Of a stretch of DNA of 64,000 nt, positions 42,901 to 52,190 are shown piece after piece. Every line of letters begins with the position of its first letter. The stretch's first letter is position 1. This stretch comes from Prosthecobacter sp. GTDB taxonomy: Bacteria > Verrucomicrobiota > Verrucomicrobiia > Verrucomicrobiales > Verrucomicrobiaceae. The notes under the pieces are model-generated. The model searched no databases. It saw only the letters and a program-made list of their open reading frames with translations, and had not been told where the DNA came from. The stretch spans positions 1 to 64,000 of the forward strand of contig NZ_JAGRPF010000149.1 in the NCBI RefSeq assembly GCF_020439865.1, given 5' to 3'. Both the position numbers and the translations under genes were made by a program.

Positions 42901-42928
42901 TTGACCACGAGCCCCCGCTTGGCATAAG
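42901..42928 (+). promoter_or_regulatory. Possible promoter of purL
   Basis: TTGACC at 42901-42906 and CATAAG at 42923-42928 are spaced by 16 bases, upstream of the ATG at 42941. The short distance would give a very short leader. The match is moderate. No obvious PurR operator or purine riboswitch is visible. Confidence 0.3.
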
Positions 42929-42940
42929 CAGAGGTTCCCC

Positions 42941-45328
42941 ATGTCCCAAGCCGTCTTCCGCACCATCCCCCTCCGCGACCTCACCGCCGACCAGCTTCTT
43001 GACCTCTCGAAGCGCATGAAGCTCTCGCTTTCCAAAGCGGACATGCTCGCCGTGCAGAAGATCTTCCAGGACGAGGGCCGCGATCCCACGGACGTCGAGA
43101 TGGAAGTCGTCGCCCAGACCTGGAGCGAGCACTGCAAGCACCGCATCTTCGGCGCGAAGATTTATCACACGCTCAACGGCCAGCAGGAGGTCGTGGACGG
43201 CCTCTTCAAGACCTACATCCGCAACGTCACCGAGGAGATCTGCAAAACAAAGCCCGACTTCGTGCTCAGCGCCTTCGAGGACAACGCGGGCTTCGTGAAG
43301 CTCGACGACGACAAGGCCGTCTGCCTCAAAGTGGAGACGCACAACCACCCCAGCGCCATCGAGCCCTACGCAGGTGCGAACACCGGCCTCGGCGGCGTGA
43401 TCCGCGACATCCTCGGCGCAGGCAAAGGCGCGAAGCCGGTCGCCTCCATCGACGTGTTCTGCTTCGGCCCGCCCGATATCGAGCAGGAAGACATCAAGGC
43501 CAAGGACGTCATCCATCCGCTCGGCGTCATGCGCGGTGTCGTTCGCGGCGTGCGCGACTACGGCAACCGCATGGGCATCCCCACGGTGAACGGCGCGATC
43601 CAGTTCGACGACACCTTCATCTACAATCCCCTCGTCTTCTGCGGCACCGCCGGCATCATCCCGATCAAGGACATCGCCAAGGAAGTGAAGCCCGGCCATC
43701 TGCTCATCGCTGCGGGCGGCCGCACCGGCAAGGACGGCCTCAAAGGCGCCACCTTCTCTTCCGCCGAGCTCACCACCGACTCGCACGAGGAAGACCAGAC
43801 CGCCGTGCAGATCGGCAATCCCATCGAAGAAAAGAAAGCCGCCGATTTCGTGCTCGCCGCACGAGAGAAGGGCCTCATTCAATTCGTCACTGACTGCGGG
43901 GCGGGTGGTTTCAGTTCCGCTGCGGGTGAAATGCTGCGCGAGACTGGCGGCGAAGTGTGGCTGGAAAATGCACCGCTCAAAGCCCCCGATCTCGAAAGCT
44001 GGCAGGTCTTCATCAGCGAATCCCAGGAGCGCATGGTCATCGCCATCGAGGAAAAAGATCTCGAGGCGATGCACGAGCTCGCCGCGATTTATCAGACCGA
44101 ACTCTGCGTGCTCGCGAAGGCCGACGGCTCGCAGCGCCTCAAGGTCATGCACCACGGCACCACCGTGTGCGACATGCACGTCGCCGCGCTACACGAGGCC
44201 CCGCGCCGTGAGATGCGTGCCAAGTGGCGTGCGCCTGCCGATGTGAAGCCCACCGTGCCCGTGCGTCCCGAGTCGTGGACTGACACGCTCAAGACCCTGC
44301 TCTCTGACTTCTCCATCGTCTCCCGCGAACCCGTCATCCGCGAATACGACCACGAAGTGCAGGGCAACACCGTCCTCAAGCCGCTCGCCGGTGCCGCCGG
44401 TGACGCGCCACAGGACGGCAGCGTCATTCGCGTGGACAACAGCAACCAGCTTGTCTCCCTCGCCTGCGCCTTGCTTCCCGAGTGGGGCAAAACCGACCCG
44501 CATCTCATGGGCCGCGCCGTCGTCGATGAGTGCGTGCGCCAGCTCGTCGCCATGGGGTCGAATCCCGACCGCATCGCCATCCTCGACAACTTCTGCATGG
44601 GCAATCCCGACAACGAGCGCGAGCTCGGCGCCCTCGTCGAATGCACCAAGGGCATGGCCAAGGCCGCCCTCGCCTATGGCGCTCCCTTCGTCTCCGGCAA
44701 GGACAGCTTTTACAACTACTTCGTCACCGACGAAGGCCCCGTCTCCATCCCCGTCACGCTTCTGCTCAGCGGCTTCGGCATCGTGGAAGATGCGAAGCAC
44801 GTCGTCGGCGCCTCCCTGCGCCACGTCGGCAGCAAGATCGCCATCCTTGGCAAGGCCAGCACCGGTCTGCGCGGCAGCATCGTCGCCAAATACACCCAGG
44901 GCATCGGCATGGACGCCGGTCCGTCCTTCGACGAAGCCGAAAGCATGGCCGCGTATCGCCGCTACTTCGATCTCGTCAAACAGGGCGCCGTGCTCAGTGC
45001 TCACGACATCGGTGAAGGCGGCCTCGCCGTCGCGCTCGCCGAAATGACCTTCAGCGGCAAAGCCGGCCTCCGCATCGCCACGGACAAGATGCCCGCCGCC
45101 AGCGGCCTCACCACCGCCGAACTCCTCTTCGGCGAGACACCCGGCCGCATCCTCGTCGAGATCGCCCCTGAAAACGTCGCCGCCGCCGAAGCCGCCGGCC
45201 TCGTCATCATCGGCGAAGCCACCCGCGACCCCTACCTCTACATCTCCCACAACGGCACCACCCTCATCGACGCCAAAGCCGATCAGCTCAAGCCGCTGTG
45301 GAAGGACGGGCTGGTGAAGTATTATTGA
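42941..45328 (+). CDS. purL: Phosphoribosylformylglycinamidine synthase subunit PurL
   Basis: The enzyme converts FGAR to FGAM with ATP and ammonia in purine synthesis. The 795-residue protein has the signature QTWSEHCKHRIFGAKI near the N-terminus, CLKVETHNHPSAIEPYAGA, GGVIRDILGAG and FVTDCGAGGFSSAAGEM. The second half repeats the fold with LMGRAVVDECVRQL and SAHDIGEGGLAVALAEM. It lacks the glutaminase domain, so a separate PurQ and PurS are expected elsewhere. The length is slightly above the usual small PurL (about 740). Confidence 0.95.
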   Translation: MSQAVFRTIPLRDLTADQLLDLSKRMKLSLSKADMLAVQKIFQDEGRDPTDVEMEVVAQTWSEHCKHRIFGAKIYHTLNGQQEVVDGLFKTYIRNVTEEICKTKPDFVLSAFEDNAGFVKLDDDKAVCLKVETHNHPSAIEPYAGANTGLGGVIRDILGAGKGAKPVASIDVFCFGPPDIEQEDIKAKDVIHPLGVMRGVVRGVRDYGNRMGIPTVNGAIQFDDTFIYNPLVFCGTAGIIPIKDIAKEVKPGHLLIAAGGRTGKDGLKGATFSSAELTTDSHEEDQTAVQIGNPIEEKKAADFVLAAREKGLIQFVTDCGAGGFSSAAGEMLRETGGEVWLENAPLKAPDLESWQVFISESQERMVIAIEEKDLEAMHELAAIYQTELCVLAKADGSQRLKVMHHGTTVCDMHVAALHEAPRREMRAKWRAPADVKPTVPVRPESWTDTLKTLLSDFSIVSREPVIREYDHEVQGNTVLKPLAGAAGDAPQDGSVIRVDNSNQLVSLACALLPEWGKTDPHLMGRAVVDECVRQLVAMGSNPDRIAILDNFCMGNPDNERELGALVECTKGMAKAALAYGAPFVSGKDSFYNYFVTDEGPVSIPVTLLLSGFGIVEDAKHVVGASLRHVGSKIAILGKASTGLRGSIVAKYTQGIGMDAGPSFDEAESMAAYRRYFDLVKQGAVLSAHDIGEGGLAVALAEMTFSGKAGLRIATDKMPAASGLTTAELLFGETPGRILVEIAPENVAAAEAAGLVIIGEATRDPYLYISHNGTTLIDAKADQLKPLWKDGLVKYY

Positions 45329-45380
45329 AGTCCCAATCCGACGCCTGTAAAAGGAGGTTCGGGCCAACCGTACCGACTGC

Positions 45381-46937
45381 ATGCAACGCCTGGTTGTTTG
45401 TCTTCTGGCCATTACTTCCGCCGCACTGGCGGAGGAGGCGAAGCTGGCTCCGAAAATCGATGCGCTGTTGTCGAAGAGCGAAAAGGCAGCGCCCGCGGAT
45501 GATGCGGAGTTGCTGCGCCGCGTGTGGCTGGACTTTGACGGTGGCATCCCGACTGCGGAAGAGGCGCTGTCTTTTCTAGCGGACAAGTCGGCAGATAAAC
45601 GGTCACGCTTGATCGACCGGCTCATCGACGCGCCGCGCTTCGCGGAGCGCATGGCGGAGGCGTTTCATGTGATGCTGATGGAACGCCGCGGTGAGAATGA
45701 AGCGTGGAAGACATGGCTGGTGGAGAGCTTCAAGACGAACAAGCCCTGGGACGCGATGGTGCGCGAGATGCTGGCACCAGATTTCCTCAACGAACAGCAG
45801 CGCGGCGCGGGCTACTTCATCACACGCCGCCTGGAGAAGGTGGGGCAGCAGGACACCGACTATCCGGGCCTCACACGCGACGTGGGGCGCATGTTCATGG
45901 GCATCGATTTGCAATGCTGCCAGTGCCACCGGCACCTGAGCGTGACGGACTACAAGCAGATCGACTTCAACGGCCTCTACACCGTGTATCAAAACCTCAA
46001 GCTCCAGCCGGTGGACGACAAGCACAAGACACCGTGGGTGAGCGAAGGACTCATCGCGGCGAAGTATGAGTTCGTCTCCGTGTTCACCGACAAGAAGGAG
46101 CAGACGGCGCCGCGCATCCCGTTTGGCGAGGAGGTGATGATTCCAGTCTCGACCGGCGATGACGGATGGCTCGTCAAACCGGACCGCAAGACGAAGGAAG
46201 TGGGCCAGCCGAAGTTCAGCCCGCTGCGCGAGATCGCCCAGCGCGTGCCTGCGCCGGAGAACGCGCTGTTTGCGAAGAACATCGCCAACCGCGTGTGGTG
46301 GCTGCTCAACGGCAAGGGCATCGTCGAGCCGCTCGATCTGCACCACACCGAGAATCCGCCGAGCCATCCGGAGTTGCTCGAACTCCTCGGCAAGGAGCTC
46401 ACCGCGCATCATTTCGACCTGCGCTGGCTCATCCGCGAGATCGCGCTGACGAAACATTACCAGCGCGCCGGTGCCACGCAGCGCCATCTCATCGCCGAGC
46501 AGCAACTGCGCGCCTTCCTCGCCGCCACGGGCGAGCGCGAACGCCTCGAGAAGAACAAGAAACCCGACGCGGCCGTCGATGCGCAGAAGTACAGCCTCGC
46601 CGATTTCGAAAAAGCCTTCGCCGCCGCGCTGGCGAATCCGGCAAAGGAACCCGAGCTCGCCGCCAATCCCTCGCTGCGCAGCGCGCTGTTCCTGCGCAAC
46701 AGCGACCACGTGCAGTGGGCGCTCAAACCGCGTGAAGGCAATTTGATCGACCAACTCTCGAAGCAAAGCGATCCCGCCGACGATCTCTATCTCACCGTCC
46801 TCACCCGCCTTCCGGATGCTGACGAAAAAGCAGAACTCGCCGCATGGCTGGCGAAGCACGCTGACAACAAGGCGCAGGCTTTGAGCGATTATGCATGGGC
46901 CCTGCTCAGCTCGACCGAATTCTTCGTGAATCACTGA
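45381..46937 (+). CDS. DUF1549/DUF1553 protein (short form)
   Basis: The 518-residue protein has a Sec signal peptide (residues 1-17) and lacks the PSCyt1 domain. DUF1549 features include VWLDFDGGIPTAEEAL and one haem-type CxxCH motif in LQCCQCHRHLSVTDYKQIDF. DUF1553 features include NIANRVWWLLNGKGIVEP and HPELLELLGKEL. It is the first gene of an operon with DUF1501 and WD40 proteins, the standard PVC arrangement. It presumably functions in the periplasm. Confidence 0.88.
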   Translation: MQRLVVCLLAITSAALAEEAKLAPKIDALLSKSEKAAPADDAELLRRVWLDFDGGIPTAEEALSFLADKSADKRSRLIDRLIDAPRFAERMAEAFHVMLMERRGENEAWKTWLVESFKTNKPWDAMVREMLAPDFLNEQQRGAGYFITRRLEKVGQQDTDYPGLTRDVGRMFMGIDLQCCQCHRHLSVTDYKQIDFNGLYTVYQNLKLQPVDDKHKTPWVSEGLIAAKYEFVSVFTDKKEQTAPRIPFGEEVMIPVSTGDDGWLVKPDRKTKEVGQPKFSPLREIAQRVPAPENALFAKNIANRVWWLLNGKGIVEPLDLHHTENPPSHPELLELLGKELTAHHFDLRWLIREIALTKHYQRAGATQRHLIAEQQLRAFLAATGERERLEKNKKPDAAVDAQKYSLADFEKAFAAALANPAKEPELAANPSLRSALFLRNSDHVQWALKPREGNLIDQLSKQSDPADDLYLTVLTRLPDADEKAELAAWLAKHADNKAQALSDYAWALLSSTEFFVNH

Positions 46938-46938
46938 C

Positions 46939-46973
46939 CATTCGGCATTCCGCATTCGCCATTCGTCATTTCA
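46939..46973. repeat. Heptamer tandem repeat, CATTCNN type (five units)
   Basis: CATTCGG, CATTCCG, CATTCGC, CATTCGT and CATTTCA follow each other exactly. The array fills the space between the DUF1549 stop and the DUF1501 start (ATG at 46977). The same kind of array is at 30069. Confidence 0.85.
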
Positions 46974-46976
46974 ATC

Positions 46977-48233
46977 ATGAATCCCCTTTGCACACCTCGT
47001 GAGCACAGCCTTTCACGTCGGGCCTTTCTCGGCGGTGGGCTGAGCCTGCTGGCGTCGCCGGTGCTCGCAGAGGCGATGCGGCAGAAGGACAAGCAGGTGC
47101 TCTTTGTGTGGCTCGACGGCGGACTGTCGCAGCTAGAGTCATGGGATCCGAAACCGAACACGGAGTTCGGCGGCCCTTTCCGCAGCATCAAGACGAGCGT
47201 GCCGGGTGTTCACTTCTGCGAGCTAATGCCGAAGCTCGCCAAGCAGGCGCACAAACTCTGCGTGGTGCGCAGCATGTGCACGAAGGACAACGCACACTCC
47301 TCCGGCGTGGACCGCATCCAGCGCGGCGATCCAAAGAACCGCGGCGTGCCGTATCCGCACTTCGGCGCGGGTGTGGCGAAGCTGCTGGGACCGGGCGCGA
47401 GCGGACTGCCGCCTTATGTGTGGATCAAGCCGGGCAGCGGCGGCTTCCGCGCGGAAGACGCAGGCTTCCTCGGGCCAAAATACGGCTCCCTCGCCTTCGG
47501 CGACGGCAAACCACCGGACAATCTGCTGCGCCATCCCGACATCACCGCCGAGCAGAACGCAGCGCGCACCGAACTGCGGACGATGCTCGACAAACGCTTC
47601 GCCGCGAAACGCGACAAGCGCGTCGTGGAGGCGAATGCGTCCGTCTTTGACATGGCGGAGAAGCTCATGGCACGCGCCGACATCTTTGACACCACGAAGC
47701 TGCCTGAACGTGATCGCGAACGCTATGGACGGCATGATTTCGGCCAGCACATGCTTGTGGCGCGGCAGATGCTGGAGGCCGGAGTGCGTTTCGTCAAAGT
47801 GACGAGCTATGGCTGGGACACGCACGGCGATCACTTCAATTCGCAAACGACAATGATCCCGAAGTTCGACCAGGCCTTCAGCGCAATGCTTGAGGATCTC
47901 GAAGCCAGCGGACTGCTGAAGACGACGCTCGTCATCTGCCTGAGCGAGTTCGGCCGCACACCGCGCATCAACGGCCATGTGGGCCGCGATCACTGGCCGG
48001 AGGCGTGGAGCATCGCGATGGCAGGCCACGGCGTGAAGCATGGACTGGTCATCGGCGAGACAAACGAACGCGGCACCGAGGTGAAGTCGCAACCTTACGA
48101 CATCGGCGCCGCCTTCCACACCTGGTATCAGGCGCTGGGCATCGACTCGCACCACACGGAGTTCGACAACGCAGGACAGCCGCTGCCGATCGCGCACGAC
48201 GAGATGATGCAAATCAAGGAGGCGCTGGCGTGA
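46977..48233 (+). CDS. DUF1501 protein with Tat signal
   Basis: The 418-residue protein has a twin-arginine signal SRRAFLGGGLSLLASP (residues 13-28). The DUF1501 body has VLFVWLDGGLSQLESWDP, KVTSYGWDTHGDHFNSQ, ICLSEFGRTPRING and GRDHWPEAWSIAMAGHG. It resembles alkaline-phosphatase/sulfatase-fold proteins but the true activity is unknown. It follows a heptamer repeat and shares a base of its stop with the WD40 gene start (TGATG). Confidence 0.9.
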   Translation: MNPLCTPREHSLSRRAFLGGGLSLLASPVLAEAMRQKDKQVLFVWLDGGLSQLESWDPKPNTEFGGPFRSIKTSVPGVHFCELMPKLAKQAHKLCVVRSMCTKDNAHSSGVDRIQRGDPKNRGVPYPHFGAGVAKLLGPGASGLPPYVWIKPGSGGFRAEDAGFLGPKYGSLAFGDGKPPDNLLRHPDITAEQNAARTELRTMLDKRFAAKRDKRVVEANASVFDMAEKLMARADIFDTTKLPERDRERYGRHDFGQHMLVARQMLEAGVRFVKVTSYGWDTHGDHFNSQTTMIPKFDQAFSAMLEDLEASGLLKTTLVICLSEFGRTPRINGHVGRDHWPEAWSIAMAGHGVKHGLVIGETNERGTEVKSQPYDIGAAFHTWYQALGIDSHHTEFDNAGQPLPIAHDEMMQIKEALA

Positions 48234-49246
48234 TGAAACTGGAGCCCAAACAGATCGCCGAATTCAAATCCGAGCGCCAGATCAGCGCGGCGAGATTCAG
48301 CGCGGATGGTTCCATGCTCGCGGCGGCCGGTTACGAGCCCGCGGTGCGGCGCTGGTCGTTCGATGGCAAAGATTTGACTCCCCAGCCCTCGCTGAATGGC
48401 TTTCACGGCTACACCACAGCATTGGTGTTTCATCCAGCAAAGCCCATCCTGTTCGCTGCGGACTCATGGGGACAACTCGCCTGCTTCGAAGGCGAGAAGG
48501 CGTTGTGGCGGAATGAAACAGCGCACGACGGATGGTTGCGGCAGATTGCAGTTTCAAATGTTGGCAGCCGCATCGCGACCTGCGGCAAAGATGGATTCGT
48601 GCGCGTTTGGGATGCCGCCACCGGCAAGAAACTAGTCGAGCATCACGCCGAAGAGGACGTCTATGCGCTGACGATGAGCGATGGCATCACGTTCGGCGAC
48701 ATGCGCGGGCGGATCGAGACATGGGATTTGAATTTGAAGAAGAAGCAGAAGTCCTTCGACGGCTCGGCGCTCTATAAGCTCGACCGCATCCAGGATCTCG
48801 GCGGCCTGCGCGTGCTGATGCACATCGATGAAGGCAAGACCCTGCTCGCCGCCGGCACGACTCCACAGAACGGCGCGACGCCGCAAAGCATCCCGACGAT
48901 CCTGTTCTTCGACACTGCCACGGGCAAGCTCAGCAAGACCGTCACGCATGGCACGAACAAGGAAGGCTATGTGCAGGATCTCGTACAGCATCCATCAGGA
49001 TGCCTGATGGCCGTGAGTGCCGGCACACCCGGCAGCGGGCAGTTGTTCCTCGTCGATCCCGCGGAGAAGGAAGCGTTTCACGAGAACAAGAAAATGGCCA
49101 ACTGCCACGCGCTGGCGCTGCATCCCGACGGAAAACATTTCATCGTGACTTCAACGAACCGCGACAGCAACGGCAATGGCAAGTCACTCGCCAAGGACGG
49201 CAGCTACAAGACGAACACGTCACCGCTGCATCTGTTCGAGCTTTGA
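48233..49246 (+). CDS. WD40-repeat protein
   Basis: The 337-residue protein contains WD40-type blades such as AARFSADGSMLAAAGYEPAV, SRIATCGKDGFVRVWDAATG and QHPSGCLMAVSAGTPGSGQ, enough for a seven-bladed propeller. There is no signal peptide on this start. The ATG at 48233 overlaps the previous stop codon. It is the third gene of the DUF1549-DUF1501-WD40 operon and probably serves as a protein-binding scaffold. Confidence 0.88.
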   Translation: MKLEPKQIAEFKSERQISAARFSADGSMLAAAGYEPAVRRWSFDGKDLTPQPSLNGFHGYTTALVFHPAKPILFAADSWGQLACFEGEKALWRNETAHDGWLRQIAVSNVGSRIATCGKDGFVRVWDAATGKKLVEHHAEEDVYALTMSDGITFGDMRGRIETWDLNLKKKQKSFDGSALYKLDRIQDLGGLRVLMHIDEGKTLLAAGTTPQNGATPQSIPTILFFDTATGKLSKTVTHGTNKEGYVQDLVQHPSGCLMAVSAGTPGSGQLFLVDPAEKEAFHENKKMANCHALALHPDGKHFIVTSTNRDSNGNGKSLAKDGSYKTNTSPLHLFEL

Positions 49247-49255
49247 TCGCCGCAA

Positions 49256-51232
49256 TCAGCGGCCTCCGCGTTTCTGCGCCAATGCCGTCTCGGCGGCGAT
49301 GATCATCTCTTTCAGCTGCGGGTCTTCGGGCAGAACGCTGGCAGCGTGATGCAGATGATCGAGCGCACGGTGCGGCAGGCCCGTCTGCATGTAAACCAGA
49401 GCCAGCGCCTTGCGCGTCTGGGGGTCATCGGGAGCCGCTTCAATGATCGATCGGAACACAGAGACAGCGTCGTCATAGCGGCCCACGCCTGCGAGCCCGA
49501 GGCCGAGGGTGAAGGCCACCGGCGGCTTGGAGGCCGCGGTCTGGTCCAGTTTGATGAGCTCGATGGTAGTGTCGAGGGACTCCTTGGGCCTGTTCAGACG
49601 AAGAAGAGAGTTGGAGAGATTGAGCAGCCCGTTTTGAAAACGCGGCTCGACCTTGAGCGCTTCCTGAAAGCACTTCACGGCCTTCTCATCCTTTCCGGAG
49701 TCCGAATAGGCCGCACCCAGATTTCCCCAGGTGCGATACTTGCCTGGGCTCTTGGCCACGGTGTCCTCCCACAGGCTCTCCCGGGTGCGCCAGACCTCGT
49801 TGCGCACGCAGGTGGCCCAGGAAAGAGCCACCACGCAAAGTCCGGCCACGGTAGGAACAGCCGCACGGTGCAGCTTGAAGCGCACATTCGCACTCCTCAG
49901 CAAGTCCAGCAGACAAGCGATGAGAATGAAGATGCCGATGGAGGGCATGTAGGAGCGGTGCTCCGCCACGAAGTCAGGAAGAGGGACCATTCCCGAGGAC
50001 ACGAACACGGTGGCAAAAAACCAGACCACGCACGCAAAGCCCAGCACCACGCGAACGTCTCCGCGGAACCGCCGGAACAGATACCAGGCCGAGCCGATGA
50101 ATGCGGTGAGGAAGGCCAGCGCGATCAGAACGGGCCCCTGCACGAGCGATTCGTATTGGGGCCACTCGGGATCGATGTTGAGGCCGGTGGGCCAGACAAA
50201 CAGCCTCAGATAATGAGCCACCACCGTGATTTCGGTCACGATGTAGTGCCAGTGGTTCAGCGGCGCGTCCCGGGAGTTCACGATGTTCATCGCCGCATGA
50301 ACATCCAGACCTCCTTGCTGTGCCGCCGCGGTGGCAAACACCAGGATCGGAATAAGCGGCATGCAAAGCAGCAGCGGCAGCGCCCGCATCACCGCCGGGC
50401 GCAGCTTGGTTCCCCGCACCAGCCAGTCCAGCATCAGCGCCAGCAGCGGCACCATGAAGCCGTTCTCCTTGGTCTGCATCGCCAATAAAACCGCCACCAC
50501 CGAACCGCCACGCAAGAGCCACACACCGGCGCGCGACGAGGCCGACAGGGACAGGAAATACAGCCAAAGGCTCAGAAGGGAGAACATCGCCGCCATCGAG
50601 GTGAAACGCTGAACGATGTAGGTGACGGACTCGACCGCGAGCGGATGCGCCGCAAAAAGGAGCGCCGAAGTCGCTGCGATGAACATCACCGAGCCCTGTT
50701 TCAAGCTCGCGGTCTTCTCCCCGCATCTCAGCAGCACGCTTATCAAGGCATACACCAGGATCGAATTGAAGGCGTGGATGACGACGTTGACCAAACGAAA
50801 CCAGCGTGGATTGAAGTCATCCAGCATGTAGTTGAGGTAGAAGCTGGCATAGGCCACCGGACGCAGGATGGCATTTACCGCATAGTCAGGATCTGAACCC
50901 ATCACCGCCGGACGGTTGGCGAACTCCTTGAAGTCCTTCAGGTAGTCAAAGCTGGCACCATCACGGAAAAAGGGATTGTCCTTCAGGTAAGTGTGGTCAT
51001 CAAAAGCCAGGGGAAAGTCCGCAGTCCAGACATAAAGACCGGCGCAGAGACCCGCCAGCAGCACTGCCACCATGGCATGAACCCACTTCTTAGACAAAGT
51101 TGAACCGGCTGCTTCAGGCTGACTACGCGCAAAGATGACTTCCGGCTCAAGAGCAGCAGTTTCAGGCTCGTGAGAGCTGCTTGATGTCACAGAATTGGGT
51201 GTTTGGTGCTTGTTGCGGCGGCGCTTTGACAT
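49256..51232 (-). CDS. PMT/TMTC-like multi-spanning membrane protein with C-terminal TPR repeats
   Basis: The 658-residue protein has a basic cytoplasmic N-terminus, about ten membrane helices and a C-terminal TPR region (about 520-650; WGNLGAAYSDSGKDEKAVKC, then FTLGLGLAGVGRYDDAVSVF). The first periplasmic loop contains FAFDDHTYLKDNP-like FPLAFDDHTYLKDNPF, the acidic motif of GT-C glycosyltransferases and TMTC O-mannosyltransferases. It could glycosylate exported proteins or lipids. The start is the ATG at 51232 (MSKRRRNK). The 280-base gap upstream (51233-51512) shows nothing I can name. It lies downstream of the deoxysugar operon but is not overlapped with it. Confidence 0.82.
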   Translation of the reverse strand: MSKRRRNKHQTPNSVTSSSSHEPETAALEPEVIFARSQPEAAGSTLSKKWVHAMVAVLLAGLCAGLYVWTADFPLAFDDHTYLKDNPFFRDGASFDYLKDFKEFANRPAVMGSDPDYAVNAILRPVAYASFYLNYMLDDFNPRWFRLVNVVIHAFNSILVYALISVLLRCGEKTASLKQGSVMFIAATSALLFAAHPLAVESVTYIVQRFTSMAAMFSLLSLWLYFLSLSASSRAGVWLLRGGSVVAVLLAMQTKENGFMVPLLALMLDWLVRGTKLRPAVMRALPLLLCMPLIPILVFATAAAQQGGLDVHAAMNIVNSRDAPLNHWHYIVTEITVVAHYLRLFVWPTGLNIDPEWPQYESLVQGPVLIALAFLTAFIGSAWYLFRRFRGDVRVVLGFACVVWFFATVFVSSGMVPLPDFVAEHRSYMPSIGIFILIACLLDLLRSANVRFKLHRAAVPTVAGLCVVALSWATCVRNEVWRTRESLWEDTVAKSPGKYRTWGNLGAAYSDSGKDEKAVKCFQEALKVEPRFQNGLLNLSNSLLRLNRPKESLDTTIELIKLDQTAASKPPVAFTLGLGLAGVGRYDDAVSVFRSIIEAAPDDPQTRKALALVYMQTGLPHRALDHLHHAASVLPEDPQLKEMIIAAETALAQKRGGR

Positions 51233-51512
51233 GTTTTCCCAATGGCTAAATTTAATTCGAAGCGATTGTGCCGTGAAGCGTCCCTTGAAGGCAAGACACA
51301 AGGCCTGTGGCGCCCACGACCACAACGCGGTCTTTTGTTGGCAAAATGACCTAGGCCATGTATGAAAGCCTCAGTTGCGCGAAGGAATCTCACGGGAACA
51401 ACAGCCGTAGAAGCGTCCTGAGGTGCCACACGTCTCGAAGCGCCAACCACTACCTGATTGTTCTCGTCACACGGATGCGGCGTGACGCCCGGTTTTCAAC
51501 AACGGTCCGGAT

Positions 51513-52190
51513 TCAGGCCCCGTGGTCCCGCACCCACTGACCGGCGCGCAGGTACAACTCGGCGGCACTGCGCAATTGCAGTTTCTCCTTGATGCGGGCC
51601 CGGTAGGTTTCGACCGTGGACTCGCCCAAATTGAGCGTCTGGGCGATGTCGCGCGTGCTCCTCCCACGGCCAAGCATCTGAAACACCTCCAGTTCACGGT
51701 CGGCAAGCGTCTCCAAGCCGGCGAGTTCTGAGTTTCCCCGCTTCTGAGTCATGCGTTCGAGCAGTTTCGCGGTCATCTGCCGGCTCGCATACACCTCTCC
51801 TTTCATCACGCAGCGGATGGCCTGGATCACCTCCGTCGAAGCTTCGTTCTTGGTGATGTAACCCTTGGCACCTGCGCGCAGGGCACGCTCGGCGTAGAGT
51901 TCCTCATCATGCATGGAGAGAACGAGCACGTTGATGTCCAGCCCCTGTGCCTTGATGTCCTTGAGCAGTTCCAGGCCGCTGGACCCTCGCAGGGTGATGT
52001 CCACGATGGCAATGTCGGGCTGCGTTTCATGGATCAGCCGCATCGCATCACGGATGTTGTCCGCCTCGCCACAGACGGACATGCCGAGGTCGCGATCGAT
52101 TAGCTGGCCGAGATGTTCGCGGAACATGGGATGATCCTCGACGAGGAGCACCTTGTACCCGTTGGCGGATTTTCCTTCAGTTGTCTTCAT
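51513..52190 (-). CDS. NarL/FixJ-family response regulator
   Basis: The 225-residue protein has a receiver domain with Asp19 in VEDHPMF, phospho-acceptor Asp64 in AIVDITLRGSSG and Lys in GAKGYITKNEA. A C-terminal LuxR-type HTH follows (LADRELEVFQMLGRGRSTRD, LGESTVETYRARIKEKL). The start is the ATG at 52190, within the end of the kinase gene (14-base overlap). It is probably controlled by the adjacent NarX-like kinase. Targets are unknown; the operon context suggests cell-surface sugar genes. Confidence 0.92.
   Translation of the reverse strand: MKTTEGKSANGYKVLLVEDHPMFREHLGQLIDRDLGMSVCGEADNIRDAMRLIHETQPDIAIVDITLRGSSGLELLKDIKAQGLDINVLVLSMHDEELYAERALRAGAKGYITKNEASTEVIQAIRCVMKGEVYASRQMTAKLLERMTQKRGNSELAGLETLADRELEVFQMLGRGRSTRDIAQTLNLGESTVETYRARIKEKLQLRSAAELYLRAGQWVRDHGA

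Noticed and set aside
42800-44179. N-terminal extension of the UPF0261 frame across purL
   Set aside because: It is antisense to purL. UPF0261 homology begins exactly at the ATG at 42799.
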